DNA of 64,000 bases from Amycolatopsis sp. CA-230715 (GCF_018736145.1 NZ_CP059997.1:9795501-9859500), one strand, 5' to 3'. Shown: positions 1 through 8,377, counted from the first letter of the stretch. Notes: generated from the letters alone by a model not told the origin. A program made the numbers and translations.

Positions 1-41
1 TGCCGCGGTTCGACCGCGGTCGCCGTCTCGAAATCCGTCAT
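1..41 (-). CDS. 5' end of a divergent gene, product unknown
   Basis: Reading leftward from an ATG at 41-39, 13 in-frame codons run off the window edge, all but one ending in G or C. A GGAG lies about 10 bases upstream of the ATG. The gene is divergent from the TetR regulator at 109 and shares its tandem-palindrome operator, so it is probably that regulator's target. Too little protein is visible to name a family. The start and strand are inferred from codon composition and the divergent layout. Confidence 0.45.
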   Translation of the reverse strand, partial: MTDFETATAVEPR

Positions 42-73
42 CGTGAATCGCGCTCCGTTCGTCTCCCCACCGA

Positions 74-104
74 GGTTGACAGCGTCAACTTGACGATGTC
101 AACC
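74..104. promoter_or_regulatory. Tandem-palindrome operator for the TetR regulator
   Basis: Two adjacent palindromes are visible, GTTGAC-AGC-GTCAAC (75-89) and TTGAC-GAT-GTCAA (90-102), inside a larger inverted repeat GGTTGACA/TGTCAACC (74-81 and 97-104). The site ends five bases before the GTG start of the TetR gene and lies between two divergent starts. This is the usual place for autoregulation plus control of the neighbour. That the TetR protein binds here is inferred. Confidence 0.6.
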
Positions 105-108
105 TCAT

Positions 109-807
109 GTGGTGAACACGAAACGCGTCCGGGCCCGTCCCGGTGACGGTGCCAAGCTGCGCGAGGAGATCCTCCGCACCGCCGAGCGGCTCCTCGTCGA
201 GTCCGGTACCGAGGAGGCCCTGACGCTGCGCGCCGTGGCGAGGCTGGCATCGGTGACCACGCCATCGGTGTACCTGCACTTCTCCGGCAAGGAAGCGCTC
301 GTCGAAGCGGTGTGCCTGCGCGTGTGGGACGAACTCGGCACCCGCATCCGCGACGCCTGCGAGGGGATGACCGATCCCTTCATGGCGCTCGGCCAGTGCG
401 GGCGCGCGTACATCCACTTCGCGCTCGAACACCCCGTGCAGTACCGGGTGCTGCTGATGCGCCCGAACGACGCCGAGGACATCCCGCCCGCCGCGGCTGC
501 CTGCTTCCGGCACATGGTCGACGCGGTCACCGCCTGCGTCGAAAACGGTGTCCTGCGAGGAGATCCCGAGACGCTCGCGCTCGGCATGTGGTCGGCGATG
601 CACGGGTGCGTGTCGCTGGTCATCGCGCAGCCCGCGCTGCCGTGGCCCGAGGATTTCGAGTCCTTCGTCAACCACGTCGTCCGGATCGCGGGGTTCGGCA
701 GCGCGCTGCAGGGCGCGCTCCCCGGCGCCGCCGTGCCGCGGAGCAGGGACCTCGCCGCGGGCATGGACGGGCTCGCGAAGGCCATGCGGCAGCGAGGCGC
801 GCGATGA
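109..807 (+). CDS. TetR/AcrR family regulator with WHG-type C-terminal domain
   Basis: A 232-residue one-component repressor. The N-terminal three-helix DNA-binding domain spans about residues 16-62, with the recognition segment TPSVYLHFSGKEAL. The C-terminal half carries the aromatic/His-Pro pattern FALEHPVQYRVLLM near residue 105, typical of the WHG ligand-binding domain. The GTG start at 109 follows the operator directly with no room for a Shine-Dalgarno sequence, so translation is probably leaderless; GTG at 112 is an alternative. The stop overlaps the next start as ATGA, so regulator and SDR are translationally coupled. The ligand is unknown. Confidence 0.85.
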   Translation: MVNTKRVRARPGDGAKLREEILRTAERLLVESGTEEALTLRAVARLASVTTPSVYLHFSGKEALVEAVCLRVWDELGTRIRDACEGMTDPFMALGQCGRAYIHFALEHPVQYRVLLMRPNDAEDIPPAAAACFRHMVDAVTACVENGVLRGDPETLALGMWSAMHGCVSLVIAQPALPWPEDFESFVNHVVRIAGFGSALQGALPGAAVPRSRDLAAGMDGLAKAMRQRGAR

Positions 808-1538
808 CCCGGCGCACGGTGCTGGTGACGGGCGCTTCACGGGGTATCGGGGCCGAGACCGCCCGCCTCCTCGGCGCCGGAGGCGTGCACGTGTTCGTGA
901 ACTACCGAGAGAAGGCGAAGCGCGCGGACCAGGTCGTCGGCGAGATCGTCGACGCTGGCGGTTCGGCCGCCGCGGTGCGCGCCGACCTCACCGACCGCGA
1001 TGCCGTCGACGCGATGATCGACGACATCCGCGCGAGCCACGGCCGCCTGGACGCGTTGGTGCTCAACGCTTCCGGCGGCATGGAGCGCGGCGCCGCACCC
1101 GGCTACGCCCTCGCGCTGAACCGGGACGCGCAGATCGGCGCGCTCGACTCCGCGCTGCCGCTGATGACCGCACGAAGCCGGGTTGTCTTCGTGACCAGCC
1201 ACCAGGCGCACTTCCACGGCAAGGGGTCCGCCTACGAGCAGTACGAACCCGTGGCGCACAGCAAGCGCGCGGGCGAAGACGCACTGCGGGCGCGCATCCC
1301 GGCACTGTCCGCGCGGGGCATCGATCTCGTCGTGGTGTCCGGGGACATGATCGAAGGCACCATCACCGTCACACTCCTCGACCGGGCGCGCCCGGGAACC
1401 CTCGACGCACGGCGCGCGCAAGTGGGAACGCTTCCCACGGTCGGGGAATTCGCGGCGGAGGTGGCGAACGCGGTCACGGCCCCGTTCGAAACCGGGCACA
1501 CCGTCTACGTCGGCGGCGCGGATTACCTGGTGCGCTGA
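804..1538 (+). CDS. SDR family oxidoreductase with displaced active-site lysine
   Basis: A 244-residue short-chain dehydrogenase/reductase with a Rossmann fold. TGASRGIG (residues 9-16) is the dinucleotide-binding glycine motif, and NASG replaces the usual NNAG. The normal catalytic pattern is Tyr-x3-Lys. Here the candidate segment is YEPVAHSKRAG, where Tyr and Lys are seven residues apart. The length is normal for the family and nothing is truncated. The gene overlaps the TetR stop by 4 bp (ATGA), so it is probably controlled through the operator at 74-104. Substrate unknown. The altered spacing makes ordinary SDR catalysis less certain than the fold. Confidence 0.85.
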   Translation: MTRRTVLVTGASRGIGAETARLLGAGGVHVFVNYREKAKRADQVVGEIVDAGGSAAAVRADLTDRDAVDAMIDDIRASHGRLDALVLNASGGMERGAAPGYALALNRDAQIGALDSALPLMTARSRVVFVTSHQAHFHGKGSAYEQYEPVAHSKRAGEDALRARIPALSARGIDLVVVSGDMIEGTITVTLLDRARPGTLDARRAQVGTLPTVGEFAAEVANAVTAPFETGHTVYVGGADYLVR

Positions 1539-1540
1539 GA

Positions 1541-1563
1541 ATGTCGGTGGGGCGTGTTCCACT
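1541..1563 (+). promoter_or_regulatory. Possible PafBC-type DNA-damage promoter (weak -10)
   Basis: ATGTCGGTG, eight bases, then TCCACT: this resembles the mycobacterial RecA-independent damage promoter TTGTCRGTG-N8-TANNNT, but lacks the A at position 2 of the -10. The -10 ends six bases before the ATG at 1570, so the transcript would be leaderless. A stronger copy precedes the paralogous gene near 56.1 kb, which supports the assignment. Confidence 0.4.
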
Positions 1564-1569
1564 GAGGAC

Positions 1570-2133
1570 ATGGATCTGCTGAGCGCGCACGAAGAAGCCA
1601 TGCGGGGGTTCGACGATCTCGTGGGCCGGATCGGGGATCGCTGGGCCGCGCCGACGCCGTGTACCGAGTGGACGGTCGCCGATCTGCTCAACCACCTCGT
1701 CGGCGAGCAGCTGTGGGTGCCGCACCTGCTCGCGGGCGAGACGCTCGAGGAGGTCGGCGGCCGGTACGACGGCGACGTGCTCGGTGCCGACCCGGTCGGG
1801 GCGTGGCGGCGGTCCTCGGCCGCCGCCCGTGCCGCGTGGGTCGAAGACGGTGCCACCGAACGGGATGTGCACGTGTCCTTCGGCGAGATCGGCGCCGCCG
1901 AGTACGGCTGGCAGATGACGCTCGACCTCGCCGTGCACGGCTGGGACCTGGCGAAGGCGATCGACGTCACGTCGCCCCTCGGCGAGACCATGGCTCGGCG
2001 GCTGCTGGAAGTGTTCGAACCGGAGCTGGAACAGTGGCAGGGCATGGGGATCTTCGCCGCGCCGGTGCCCGTCCCGGCGGGCGCGGACACGCCGTCGAAG
2101 CTGCTCGCGCTCCTGGGCCGCGACCCCGGCTGA
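1570..2133 (+). CDS. TIGR03086-family DinB/maleylpyruvate-isomerase fold protein
   Basis: A 187-residue member of the DinB-like four-helix family related to mycothiol-dependent maleylpyruvate isomerase. Typical features are the N-terminal TPCTEWTVADLLNHLV segment (about residues 34-49) and DLAVHGWDLAKA (about 120-131), whose His residues sit at the expected metal-ligand positions. Members of this family bind metal and several are mycothiol-dependent, but the substrate here is unknown. The start is the first ATG; no Shine-Dalgarno is present and the promoter-like element at 1541-1563 would give a leaderless message. A paralogue lies at 55540-56121. Confidence 0.82.
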   Translation: MDLLSAHEEAMRGFDDLVGRIGDRWAAPTPCTEWTVADLLNHLVGEQLWVPHLLAGETLEEVGGRYDGDVLGADPVGAWRRSSAAARAAWVEDGATERDVHVSFGEIGAAEYGWQMTLDLAVHGWDLAKAIDVTSPLGETMARRLLEVFEPELEQWQGMGIFAAPVPVPAGADTPSKLLALLGRDPG

Positions 2134-2238
2134 GGAGGAGAAAGCGCACGAAACGGCCGCGGGGACGGTACGCTGGTCGCACCGCAGCAGTTCTTGTTCC
2201 GTTTTTCGAGGAGTGACACCTTTCGTGCGCGACGCGCA

Positions 2239-2280
2239 GTCACCTGGTGACAGTACTAAGCCGGGTGACGAACCCGGCTT
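2239..2280 (+). promoter_or_regulatory. Structured leader ahead of the CorC-type pair
   Basis: The 192-bp leader before the membrane protein pair contains a perfect palindrome GTCACC-T-GGTGAC (2239-2251). It is followed by a 9-bp hairpin AAGCCGGGT/ACCCGGCTT with a 5-base loop (2258-2280). There is no U tract, so it does not look like a plain intrinsic terminator. No known riboswitch consensus (M-box, ydaO, yybP) was recognised. It may be an operator plus RNA structure controlling divalent-cation or ion homeostasis genes; the function is speculative. Confidence 0.35.
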
Positions 2281-2325
2281 GCCCCTGGTCCCCCCACGCT
2301 TGACGCCCCTCGGCGGTGTCGCGTA

Positions 2326-3666
2326 GTGGACATCGTTCTCGCCGTGCTCGGCGTGCTCTTCTTCATCCTCCTGACGATCGGCACCGGTCTCGCCGTCGCG
2401 GCGGAGTTCTCGCTCACCGCGCTCGAACGCAGCACCGTCGACGCGAACGTCCGCCAGGTCGGCGACAAGCGCTCGACGACCGTGCAGAAGGCGCACCGGA
2501 CGCTGTCGTTCCAGCTCTCCGGCGCGCAGGTCGCGATCACCATCACCACGCTGGTCACCGGGTACGTCGCGGAGCCGCTCATCGGCAGGCTCGTGAACCC
2601 GCTGCTGACCGCCGTCGGCCTTCCCGGCGGCGCCGCGGGCGTGGTCTCCCTCGTGCTGACCCTGCTCATCGCGACGTCGGCGTCGATGATCCTCGGCGAG
2701 ATGGTGCCGAAGAACCTCGCGATCGCCCGTCCACTCCAGACCGCGCGCGCGGTGGCCGGGTACCACTCGCGCTTCTCCGCGCTGTTCCGCTGGCTCATCA
2801 CGCTGATGAACAACAGCGCGAACTTCCTGGTGCGCAAGTTCGGCGTGGAGCCGCAGGAGGAACTGCGCTCGGCGCGGTCACCGCAGGAACTGGGCTCGAT
2901 CGTGCGCTCCAGCGCCGAAAGCGGCACGCTCGACACCTCGACCGCGGAGCTGCTCGACAAGTCCCTCCGCTTCGGGGAGCGCACCGCGGAGGAGCTGATG
3001 ACGCCGCGCGTGCAGGTCGAGTCGCTCACCGTCGACGACACGGTCCACGCGCTCGTCGAACTCGCCCGGCGCACCGGGTTCTCCCGGTTCCCGGTCTACA
3101 CCGAGGATCTCGACGACGTGCAGGGCGCCGTCCACGTCAAGCAGGCGTTCACGGTGCCCGCGGCCGAGCGCGGCACGGTCAAGATCGGTTCCGTGATGCG
3201 GCCGGTCCCCACCGTCCCCGAATCCCTGCCCGGTGACGCGCTGCTGAACCGCCTGCGCGCGTCCCGGTTCCAGGTCGCGATCGTGGTCGACGAGTACGGC
3301 GGCACCGCGGGACTGGTGACGCTGGAGGACGTCGTCGAAGAGATCATCGGCGACGTCCGCGACGAGCACGATTCCCACGAAGGGCCCGCGTCCCAACGCC
3401 TCGGCGCCGACAGCTGGGTGGTCTCGGGACAGCTCAGGGCGGACGAAGTGACCGAGCAGACCGGGTTCCGGATGCCCGACGGCGACTACGAGACCATCGC
3501 GGGCCTCATCCTCGAACGGCTGGGCAAGATCCCCGCCGCGGGCGATTCCGCCGACGTCGACGGCTGGCGGCTGACCGTCACGGAGATGGACCGGCTGCGG
3601 ATCGCCGAGGTCGGGGTCCACCGCGTCACCGCGCCCGCACCCGAAAAGCAGGAGGCGGGACGATGA
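2326..3666 (+). CDS. CorC/HlyC-type membrane protein (DUF21-CBS-CorC_HlyC)
   Basis: A 446-residue integral membrane protein of the so-called hemolysin C family, which includes MpfA/CorC-type proteins tied to Mg2+ efflux. The order is: N-terminal DUF21 with hydrophobic helices (about residues 1-180, containing GEMVPKNLAIARP), paired CBS domains (about 205-330, ending GTAGLVTLEDVVEEIIGD), then a C-terminal CorC_HlyC domain (about 345-430). The start is GTG with no convincing ribosome-binding site; a TAG overlaps it by one base, so no upstream in-frame extension exists. The 3' end overlaps the next gene as ATGA, implying co-translation and perhaps a heteromer with its shorter paralogue. Confidence 0.9.
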   Translation: MDIVLAVLGVLFFILLTIGTGLAVAAEFSLTALERSTVDANVRQVGDKRSTTVQKAHRTLSFQLSGAQVAITITTLVTGYVAEPLIGRLVNPLLTAVGLPGGAAGVVSLVLTLLIATSASMILGEMVPKNLAIARPLQTARAVAGYHSRFSALFRWLITLMNNSANFLVRKFGVEPQEELRSARSPQELGSIVRSSAESGTLDTSTAELLDKSLRFGERTAEELMTPRVQVESLTVDDTVHALVELARRTGFSRFPVYTEDLDDVQGAVHVKQAFTVPAAERGTVKIGSVMRPVPTVPESLPGDALLNRLRASRFQVAIVVDEYGGTAGLVTLEDVVEEIIGDVRDEHDSHEGPASQRLGADSWVVSGQLRADEVTEQTGFRMPDGDYETIAGLILERLGKIPAAGDSADVDGWRLTVTEMDRLRIAEVGVHRVTAPAPEKQEAGR

Positions 3667-4706
3667 GCGACTGGTGGTATTTGGCACTGGTTTTCGTGCT
3701 GCTGCTGGCGAACGCGTTCTTCGTCGGCGCCGAGTTCACGCTCATCTCCTCGCGCCGCGACCGGCTGGAAGCGTTGCTGGAGCAGGGAAAGACGCGCGCG
3801 CGGATCGTGATCAACGCGAGCAGGAACGTGTCGCTGATGCTCGCGGGCGCGCAGCTGGGCATCACGATCTGCTCGCTGCTGCTGGGGCGGCTCGGCGAGC
3901 CCGCGGTGGCGCACCGGCTCGCCGCGTTCTTCGAGCTGTTCGGCATCCCCGAGGTGCTGCTGCACCCGATCTCGTTCGCGATCGCGCTGGCCTTCATCAC
4001 CATCCTGCACGTGCTGATCGGCGAGATGGTGCCGAAGAACCTCGCGATCGCCGAGCCGGAGCGGCTCGCGCTGTGGCTGGTGCCGCTGCACGTCGGCTGG
4101 GTGAAGCTGGCGAACCCGTTCATCTGGGTGCTGAACTTCGTGTCGAACTCGGCGCTGCGCCTGGTGAAGGTCGAGCCCAAGGACGAGCTGGAAACCGCCT
4201 ACACCTCCGACGAACTGGCGGAGCTGCTGAGCGAGTCGCGCCGCGAGGGCCTGCTGGAGCAGTCCGAGCACGAACGGCTGAGCCAGACCCTGTCCTCGGT
4301 CCAGAAGACCGTCGCGGACGTGCTGGTGCCCACCGGCGAGCTCACCACGCTGCCGGTGTCCCCCACCGTGGGCGACGTCGAGCACGCGGTGTCCGAGACC
4401 GGTTTCTCGCGTTTCCCGGTGCGAGACGGCGGCGGCGCGCTGATCGGCTACATCCACGTGAAGGACGTGCTCGACCAGCTCAACGGCGACCCCGGCCGGA
4501 CGGTCGCACCGGAGAAGACGCGCAACCTCACCGAACTGCGCGCCGACGCGCGCCTCGACGTCGCGCTTTCCGCAATGCGCAAGGAAGGCAGCCACCTCGC
4601 GCGCGCGGTGGGCCCGGACGGGAACGCGGTCGGCGTGGTGACGCTGGAGGATCTCGTCGAGGAGTACGTGGGCACGGTCCGCGACGGAACCCATGTGACA
4701 CGCTGA
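3663..4706 (+). CDS. Second CorC-type membrane protein (DUF21-CBS, no CorC_HlyC domain)
   Basis: A 347-residue paralogue of the preceding protein. It has the same DUF21 membrane domain with GEMVPKNLAIAEP near residues 120-132 and a CBS pair ending in GVVTLEDLVEEYVG close to the C terminus. It lacks the C-terminal CorC_HlyC domain of its partner. Tandem long/short pairs of this kind are common in actinobacteria. The ATGA overlap with the upstream gene is visible and suggests equal expression. A role in divalent metal or ion transport is inferred from the family; substrate direction cannot be told from sequence. Confidence 0.9.
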   Translation: MSDWWYLALVFVLLLANAFFVGAEFTLISSRRDRLEALLEQGKTRARIVINASRNVSLMLAGAQLGITICSLLLGRLGEPAVAHRLAAFFELFGIPEVLLHPISFAIALAFITILHVLIGEMVPKNLAIAEPERLALWLVPLHVGWVKLANPFIWVLNFVSNSALRLVKVEPKDELETAYTSDELAELLSESRREGLLEQSEHERLSQTLSSVQKTVADVLVPTGELTTLPVSPTVGDVEHAVSETGFSRFPVRDGGGALIGYIHVKDVLDQLNGDPGRTVAPEKTRNLTELRADARLDVALSAMRKEGSHLARAVGPDGNAVGVVTLEDLVEEYVGTVRDGTHVTR

Positions 4707-4711
4707 AGACC

Positions 4712-5611
4712 GTGGGCACCGTACTGACCGAACAGGAGTGGCGTGCGCGCGAGGAGGCGCACACCGCCCGGATGCGGCGCTGGACCGAACCGCACCAGCG
4801 CCGCCGTTCGCGTGGCGAAAAGCACCCGGTGCTCGACTTCCTGTTCACCTACTACTCGCACCGGCCCTCACACCTCGAACGGTGGCAGCCCGGCCCGGGG
4901 ATCGTGTTGTCCGGGGCGGGCGCCACGCGCTTCCTCGAACGCCGCGGCTACCGCGCGGTGCCGGACGGAGTCGCCCTCGACGACGCGGAGTTCGGCGAGA
5001 ACCGGGTCCGCACCGCGCGCTACATCCGGTCGCTCCTGGAAGCCACGGCGTCGCGCGCGCCGCGGCTGAGCTGCTTCGGCCTGCACGAGTGGGCGATGGT
5101 CTACCGCCAGCCGCCCGGCGAGGTGCGCCACACCCAGCTGCCGCTGCGGCTCGGCTCCTCGGGCACCGACGAGGTGGTAAACTCCCTGGAAGTCCGGTGC
5201 GGGCACTACGACGCGTTCCGGTTCTTCACCGAAGCGGCCCGCCCCCGCAACACGCTCACCCCGGCGAGGACGACCCAAATCGATCTTGAACAGCCCGGCT
5301 GCCTGCACGCCAACATGGATCTGTTCAAATGGGCCTACAAACTCGACCCGTTCGTCCCGTCGGAACTGCTCGGCGACTGTTTCGAACTGGCCGCGGACAT
5401 CCGCGTGCTCGACATGCGGGCGAGCCCGTACGACCTGACCGGTTTCGGGTACTCGCCGGTCCCGATCGAGACGCCGGGCGGGCGTGCCGAGTACGCCCGT
5501 GCGCAGGCGGAATTCGCCCGCCGAGCGGCACCGCTGCGTACACGACTGGTCGCGCTCTGCACGCGACTGCTCGAAAACGGGAATCGAGCTGTTAACACCG
5601 GTGACAACTGA
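4712..5611 (+). CDS. Conserved actinobacterial protein usually labelled 3-methyladenine DNA glycosylase
   Basis: A 299-residue cytoplasmic protein starting at a GTG six bases after the preceding stop. Conserved stretches include EKHPVLDFLFTYYSHRP (about residues 35-51), CFGLHEWAMVYR, EQPGCLHANMDLFKWA and AYD/DLTG segments rich in His, Tyr and Trp. Homologues in Streptomyces and relatives are widely annotated as 3-methyladenine DNA glycosylase. I see no helix-hairpin-helix or AAG-type signature that would justify this, so the name should be treated as tradition. It may be co-transcribed with the CorC pair. Confidence 0.75.
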   Translation: MGTVLTEQEWRAREEAHTARMRRWTEPHQRRRSRGEKHPVLDFLFTYYSHRPSHLERWQPGPGIVLSGAGATRFLERRGYRAVPDGVALDDAEFGENRVRTARYIRSLLEATASRAPRLSCFGLHEWAMVYRQPPGEVRHTQLPLRLGSSGTDEVVNSLEVRCGHYDAFRFFTEAARPRNTLTPARTTQIDLEQPGCLHANMDLFKWAYKLDPFVPSELLGDCFELAADIRVLDMRASPYDLTGFGYSPVPIETPGGRAEYARAQAEFARRAAPLRTRLVALCTRLLENGNRAVNTGDN

Positions 5612-5634
5612 TAGTCATCACATTTCCTCCACAC

Positions 5635-5650
5635 CTCTAACCTGTTAGAG
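5635..5650. promoter_or_regulatory. Perfect inverted repeat in promoter region
   Basis: CTCTAAC-CT-GTTAGAG is a perfect 7-bp inverted repeat in an unusually AT-rich 90-bp gap upstream of the membrane protein at 5707. It is probably a regulator-binding site or part of the promoter; the cognate factor is not identifiable. Confidence 0.45.
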
Positions 5651-5706
5651 TGATAACGTTTTGATTGCATACTCTGAGCACGCAATTCGCGGTCGAAAGG
5701 ACTCCA

Positions 5707-6636
5707 ATGGGGCGACACAGCAGGGCCGAAGACCCCGCTCCCTACCGTCCTGAAGGTCCGCCCGTCCGGGCGGAAAGATCGGGCCAGCCCCAGCAGGGCC
5801 GTCCTCGCGCACGCCAGGTCCCCCCGGACCGTGCGCGAGCGGGCCAGGCGCAGCCGCGGGGTCAGTTCCGCGGGGAGCACCCTGGACGGCAGGGCGGCCG
5901 CCCGTCGCGGCCGAACCCGGCTCCCGCCGCCGAGCGTCCCGCCGCGGGCCAGGGCCGCCGCAGGCGCGCCACCAAGATCGACGTCACCGGCCCGATCGAC
6001 CCCGCCGCCGTCGCCCGCGCGAAGAACAGCTCGGACACCGGGACCCACCGCATCGTCGGCAAGAAGCAGCGGCGCCGGGTCGCCAAGTGGCCCATCGCGT
6101 GCCTCGCGCTCGTCGCGCTCGCGGTACTCGGCTGGCTCGGCTGGGGCTGGGCCGACGGCATCGTGAACAACCGCGCGGAGGCACAGGCGTCCGCGTGCTC
6201 CGAAGGGGAAACCTCGATCGCGGTGGTGGTGGCGCCGGACGCCGAGCAGCCAGCCAAGGCCGCGGCCGGCCGCTGGAACCAGGCGAACACCGTGGTGCAC
6301 GGCCACTGCGTCCGGGTCGACGTGCGCGCGGCCTCCTCGGAGCGCACGCTCAACGCGCTGGCCGGTCGCGGCAGCATCGACGAGATCGGCGGGCTCCCCG
6401 CGGCGTGGATGCCGGACAGCTCGTCGTGGGTGACGCAGCTGAAGGCCGCCAAGCCGGGCATGATCTCCTCGCCGCCGGAACCCATCGCCAGCGGGAAGCC
6501 CGCGGACTACCCGTACGTCGGGATCGGCGGCAAGATCGACGACGTGCAGCAGCGGGCGGCGCAGTCCTTCCGCGAGTTCCTCAAGCAGCCCGCCCAGCAG
6601 ACCGACTTCGCCGACGCCGGGCTCACCAAGCGATGA
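5707..6636 (+). CDS. Membrane-anchored protein with compact binding-protein-like domain
   Basis: A 309-residue protein. The ATG at 5707 is chosen because GAAAGGA lies six bases upstream; an upstream TTG has no such site. The first ~120 residues are cytoplasmic, very rich in Pro, Arg, Gln and Gly and probably disordered. A single transmembrane segment follows (about 122-143, WPIACLALVALAVLGWLGWG). An extracellular domain begins at CSEGETSIAVVVAPDAEQ and resembles the first lobe of substrate-binding-like proteins that in other actinobacteria continue into a second lobe and a von Willebrand domain. Here the second part is missing, so it is a short form. Function unknown. Confidence 0.75.
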   Translation: MGRHSRAEDPAPYRPEGPPVRAERSGQPQQGRPRARQVPPDRARAGQAQPRGQFRGEHPGRQGGRPSRPNPAPAAERPAAGQGRRRRATKIDVTGPIDPAAVARAKNSSDTGTHRIVGKKQRRRVAKWPIACLALVALAVLGWLGWGWADGIVNNRAEAQASACSEGETSIAVVVAPDAEQPAKAAAGRWNQANTVVHGHCVRVDVRAASSERTLNALAGRGSIDEIGGLPAAWMPDSSSWVTQLKAAKPGMISSPPEPIASGKPADYPYVGIGGKIDDVQQRAAQSFREFLKQPAQQTDFADAGLTKR

Positions 6637-6648
6637 GGGGCACCAGGG

Positions 6649-7488
6649 TCACGCGAGGTTGAACGTGTCGGGGTCGGGCCCGACCCGCTCGCCGCGGTCG
6701 AGCTCGGCGATCACCGTCATGTCGTCGTCGGCGAGCTCGAAGTCGAACACGTCGATGTTCTCCGCGATCCGTGACGGGGTCACCGACTTCGGGATCACCA
6801 CGGTGCCGAGCTGCAGGTGCCACCGCAGGATGATCTGCGCGGCCGTCTTGCCGTACTTCGACGCCAGCGAGCCGATCGTGCCGTCGGAGAACAACGCGCC
6901 CTGGGCGAGCGGGCTCCACGCCTCGGTGACGATCCCGTTCTCGGCGTGGAACTCCCGCAGCGGGCCCTGCTGGAGCTGCGGGTGCAGCTCGATCTGGTTC
7001 ACCGCGGGCACGATCTGGGTCTCCGACATGAGCCGCTGAAGGTGCGGGATCTGGAAGTTCGACACGCCGATCGCGCGCACCCTGCCGTCGTTGTACAGCT
7101 CTTCGATGGCGCGCCAGGTCTCAATGTACTTGTCGCGCTGCGGCAGCGGCCAGTGGATCAGGTACAGGTCGAGGTAGTCGAACCCGAGCTCCGCCATGCT
7201 GCGGTCGAAGCCGCGGAGCGTGGTGTCACGGCCCTGGTCGGAGTTCCACAGCTTGGTGGTGAGGAACAGGTCCTCGCGCGCGGTCTCCGAGGAGCGGATG
7301 CCCTCGCCGACCCCGGCCTCGTTCCGGTAGGCGGCCGCGGTGTCGATGCTGCGGTACCCGGCGTCGATCGCGGTCCTGACGATCTTCGCGGTCTGGTCTT
7401 CCGGCACCTGCCAGACGCCGAACCCGAGCTGCGGGATGACGACGTCGTTGTTGAGAGCGACGGTGGGCACGGGCGGAGGAATGGCCAT
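6649..7488 (-). CDS. Aldo/keto reductase (AKR5-like)
   Basis: A 279-residue NADPH-dependent (beta/alpha)8 barrel reductase. The catalytic tetrad is visible: Asp and Tyr in DTAAAYRNE (about residues 49-57), Lys in TTKLWN (about 77-82) and His in LYLIHWP (about 107-113). The C-terminal cofactor loop IPKSVTPSRIAENIDVF carries the usual Lys/Arg phosphate-binding residues. The closest named group is the 2,5-diketo-D-gluconate reductase type, but most actinobacterial members are general carbonyl reductases. It is convergent with the membrane protein at 5707 and same-strand with the XRE regulator upstream. Confidence 0.92.
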   Translation of the reverse strand: MAIPPPVPTVALNNDVVIPQLGFGVWQVPEDQTAKIVRTAIDAGYRSIDTAAAYRNEAGVGEGIRSSETAREDLFLTTKLWNSDQGRDTTLRGFDRSMAELGFDYLDLYLIHWPLPQRDKYIETWRAIEELYNDGRVRAIGVSNFQIPHLQRLMSETQIVPAVNQIELHPQLQQGPLREFHAENGIVTEAWSPLAQGALFSDGTIGSLASKYGKTAAQIILRWHLQLGTVVIPKSVTPSRIAENIDVFDFELADDDMTVIAELDRGERVGPDPDTFNLA

Positions 7489-7541
7489 GGGGTTCCGGTC
7501 CTCGTTTCGGTCTCGCGGTCGAACCTGCCGCGGTCATCGTC

Positions 7542-8351
7542 TCACTGCGGACCGCGCAGGCGCGCGGCGGTCCGCTCGTCCGCGGGGAAGAACGACTCGA
7601 TGACGAGTTCGGCCATCGTCACGTCCAGCGGCGTGCCGAAAGTCGCCACAGCGCTGAAGAACGCGAGTTCGGTATCGCGGTGCCGAAGCCGCAGCGGCAC
7701 GAAGATGTCGCCGGGCCCCGGAACCTCCACTTCGGGCACTTCCTGATCGCACGGGTAGCCGCGCAGTTCGCCGAGCAGCGCGGTCAGCTCCGGGTCCGCG
7801 GTCGCGGCGACCTGGCGCCGCAGCGTGCCGAGCAGGTGCGCGCGCCACTCCCCCAGGTTCACGATGCGCGGGGCCATCCCGTCCGGGTGCAGGGTCAGCC
7901 GCAGCACGTTCACCGGCGGCGCGAGCAGCGCCGGATCGACGCCTTCGAGCAGCAGTCCCGCGCTCGCGTTGGAATCGAGCAGGTTCCAGCCCCGGTCGAC
8001 CACCACCGCCGGGTACGGGTCGTGCCCCGCCAGCAGCAGCCGGACGGCCTCCCGCACCGCGGACATCTCCGGCGCGTCCAGCCCGGCCTGCCGGTACGCG
8101 GGCGCGTACCCGGCGGCGAGCAGCAGCTGGTTCCGTTCGCGCAGCGGCACATCGAGGTGCTCGCCGAGCCGCAGGACCATCTCGCGGCTCGGCTTCGAGC
8201 GGCCCGTTTCCACGAAGCTGAGGTGCCGGCTGGAGATCTCGGCGGTCAGCGACAGGTCGAGCTGGCTGATGCGCCTGCGCTCGCGCCAGGCGCGCAGGAG
8301 CGTGCCGACGGATTGCGGGGGAACCTGCGTCACGGTGGTCACGGCGATCAC
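7542..8351 (-). CDS. XRE-family regulator with MmyB-like ligand domain
   Basis: A 269-residue regulator. The N-terminal helix-turn-helix covers about residues 14-70 (RAWRERRRISQLDLSL, then SSRHLSFVETGRSKPS). The C-terminal MmyB/LBD domain (about 105-265) carries VVVDRGWNLLDSNAS and the typical DIFVPLRLRHRDTELAFFS pattern. It is divergent from the NTF2-like gene at 8477, a common arrangement in which such regulators control a neighbouring small enzyme. The start is GTG at 8351; an internal GTG a few codons on is possible. The ligand is unknown. Confidence 0.88.
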   Translation of the reverse strand: MIAVTTVTQVPPQSVGTLLRAWRERRRISQLDLSLTAEISSRHLSFVETGRSKPSREMVLRLGEHLDVPLRERNQLLLAAGYAPAYRQAGLDAPEMSAVREAVRLLLAGHDPYPAVVVDRGWNLLDSNASAGLLLEGVDPALLAPPVNVLRLTLHPDGMAPRIVNLGEWRAHLLGTLRRQVAATADPELTALLGELRGYPCDQEVPEVEVPGPGDIFVPLRLRHRDTELAFFSAVATFGTPLDVTMAELVIESFFPADERTAARLRGPQ

Positions 8352-8377
8352 CGTACGACGGCGGGTACGGCACGGCC

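Noticed and set aside
2258..2280. Terminator of the DinB-fold gene at 1570
   Set aside because: The hairpin lies 125 bp beyond that stop and only 45 bp before the CorC gene, and has no U tract. A role in the downstream leader fits better.
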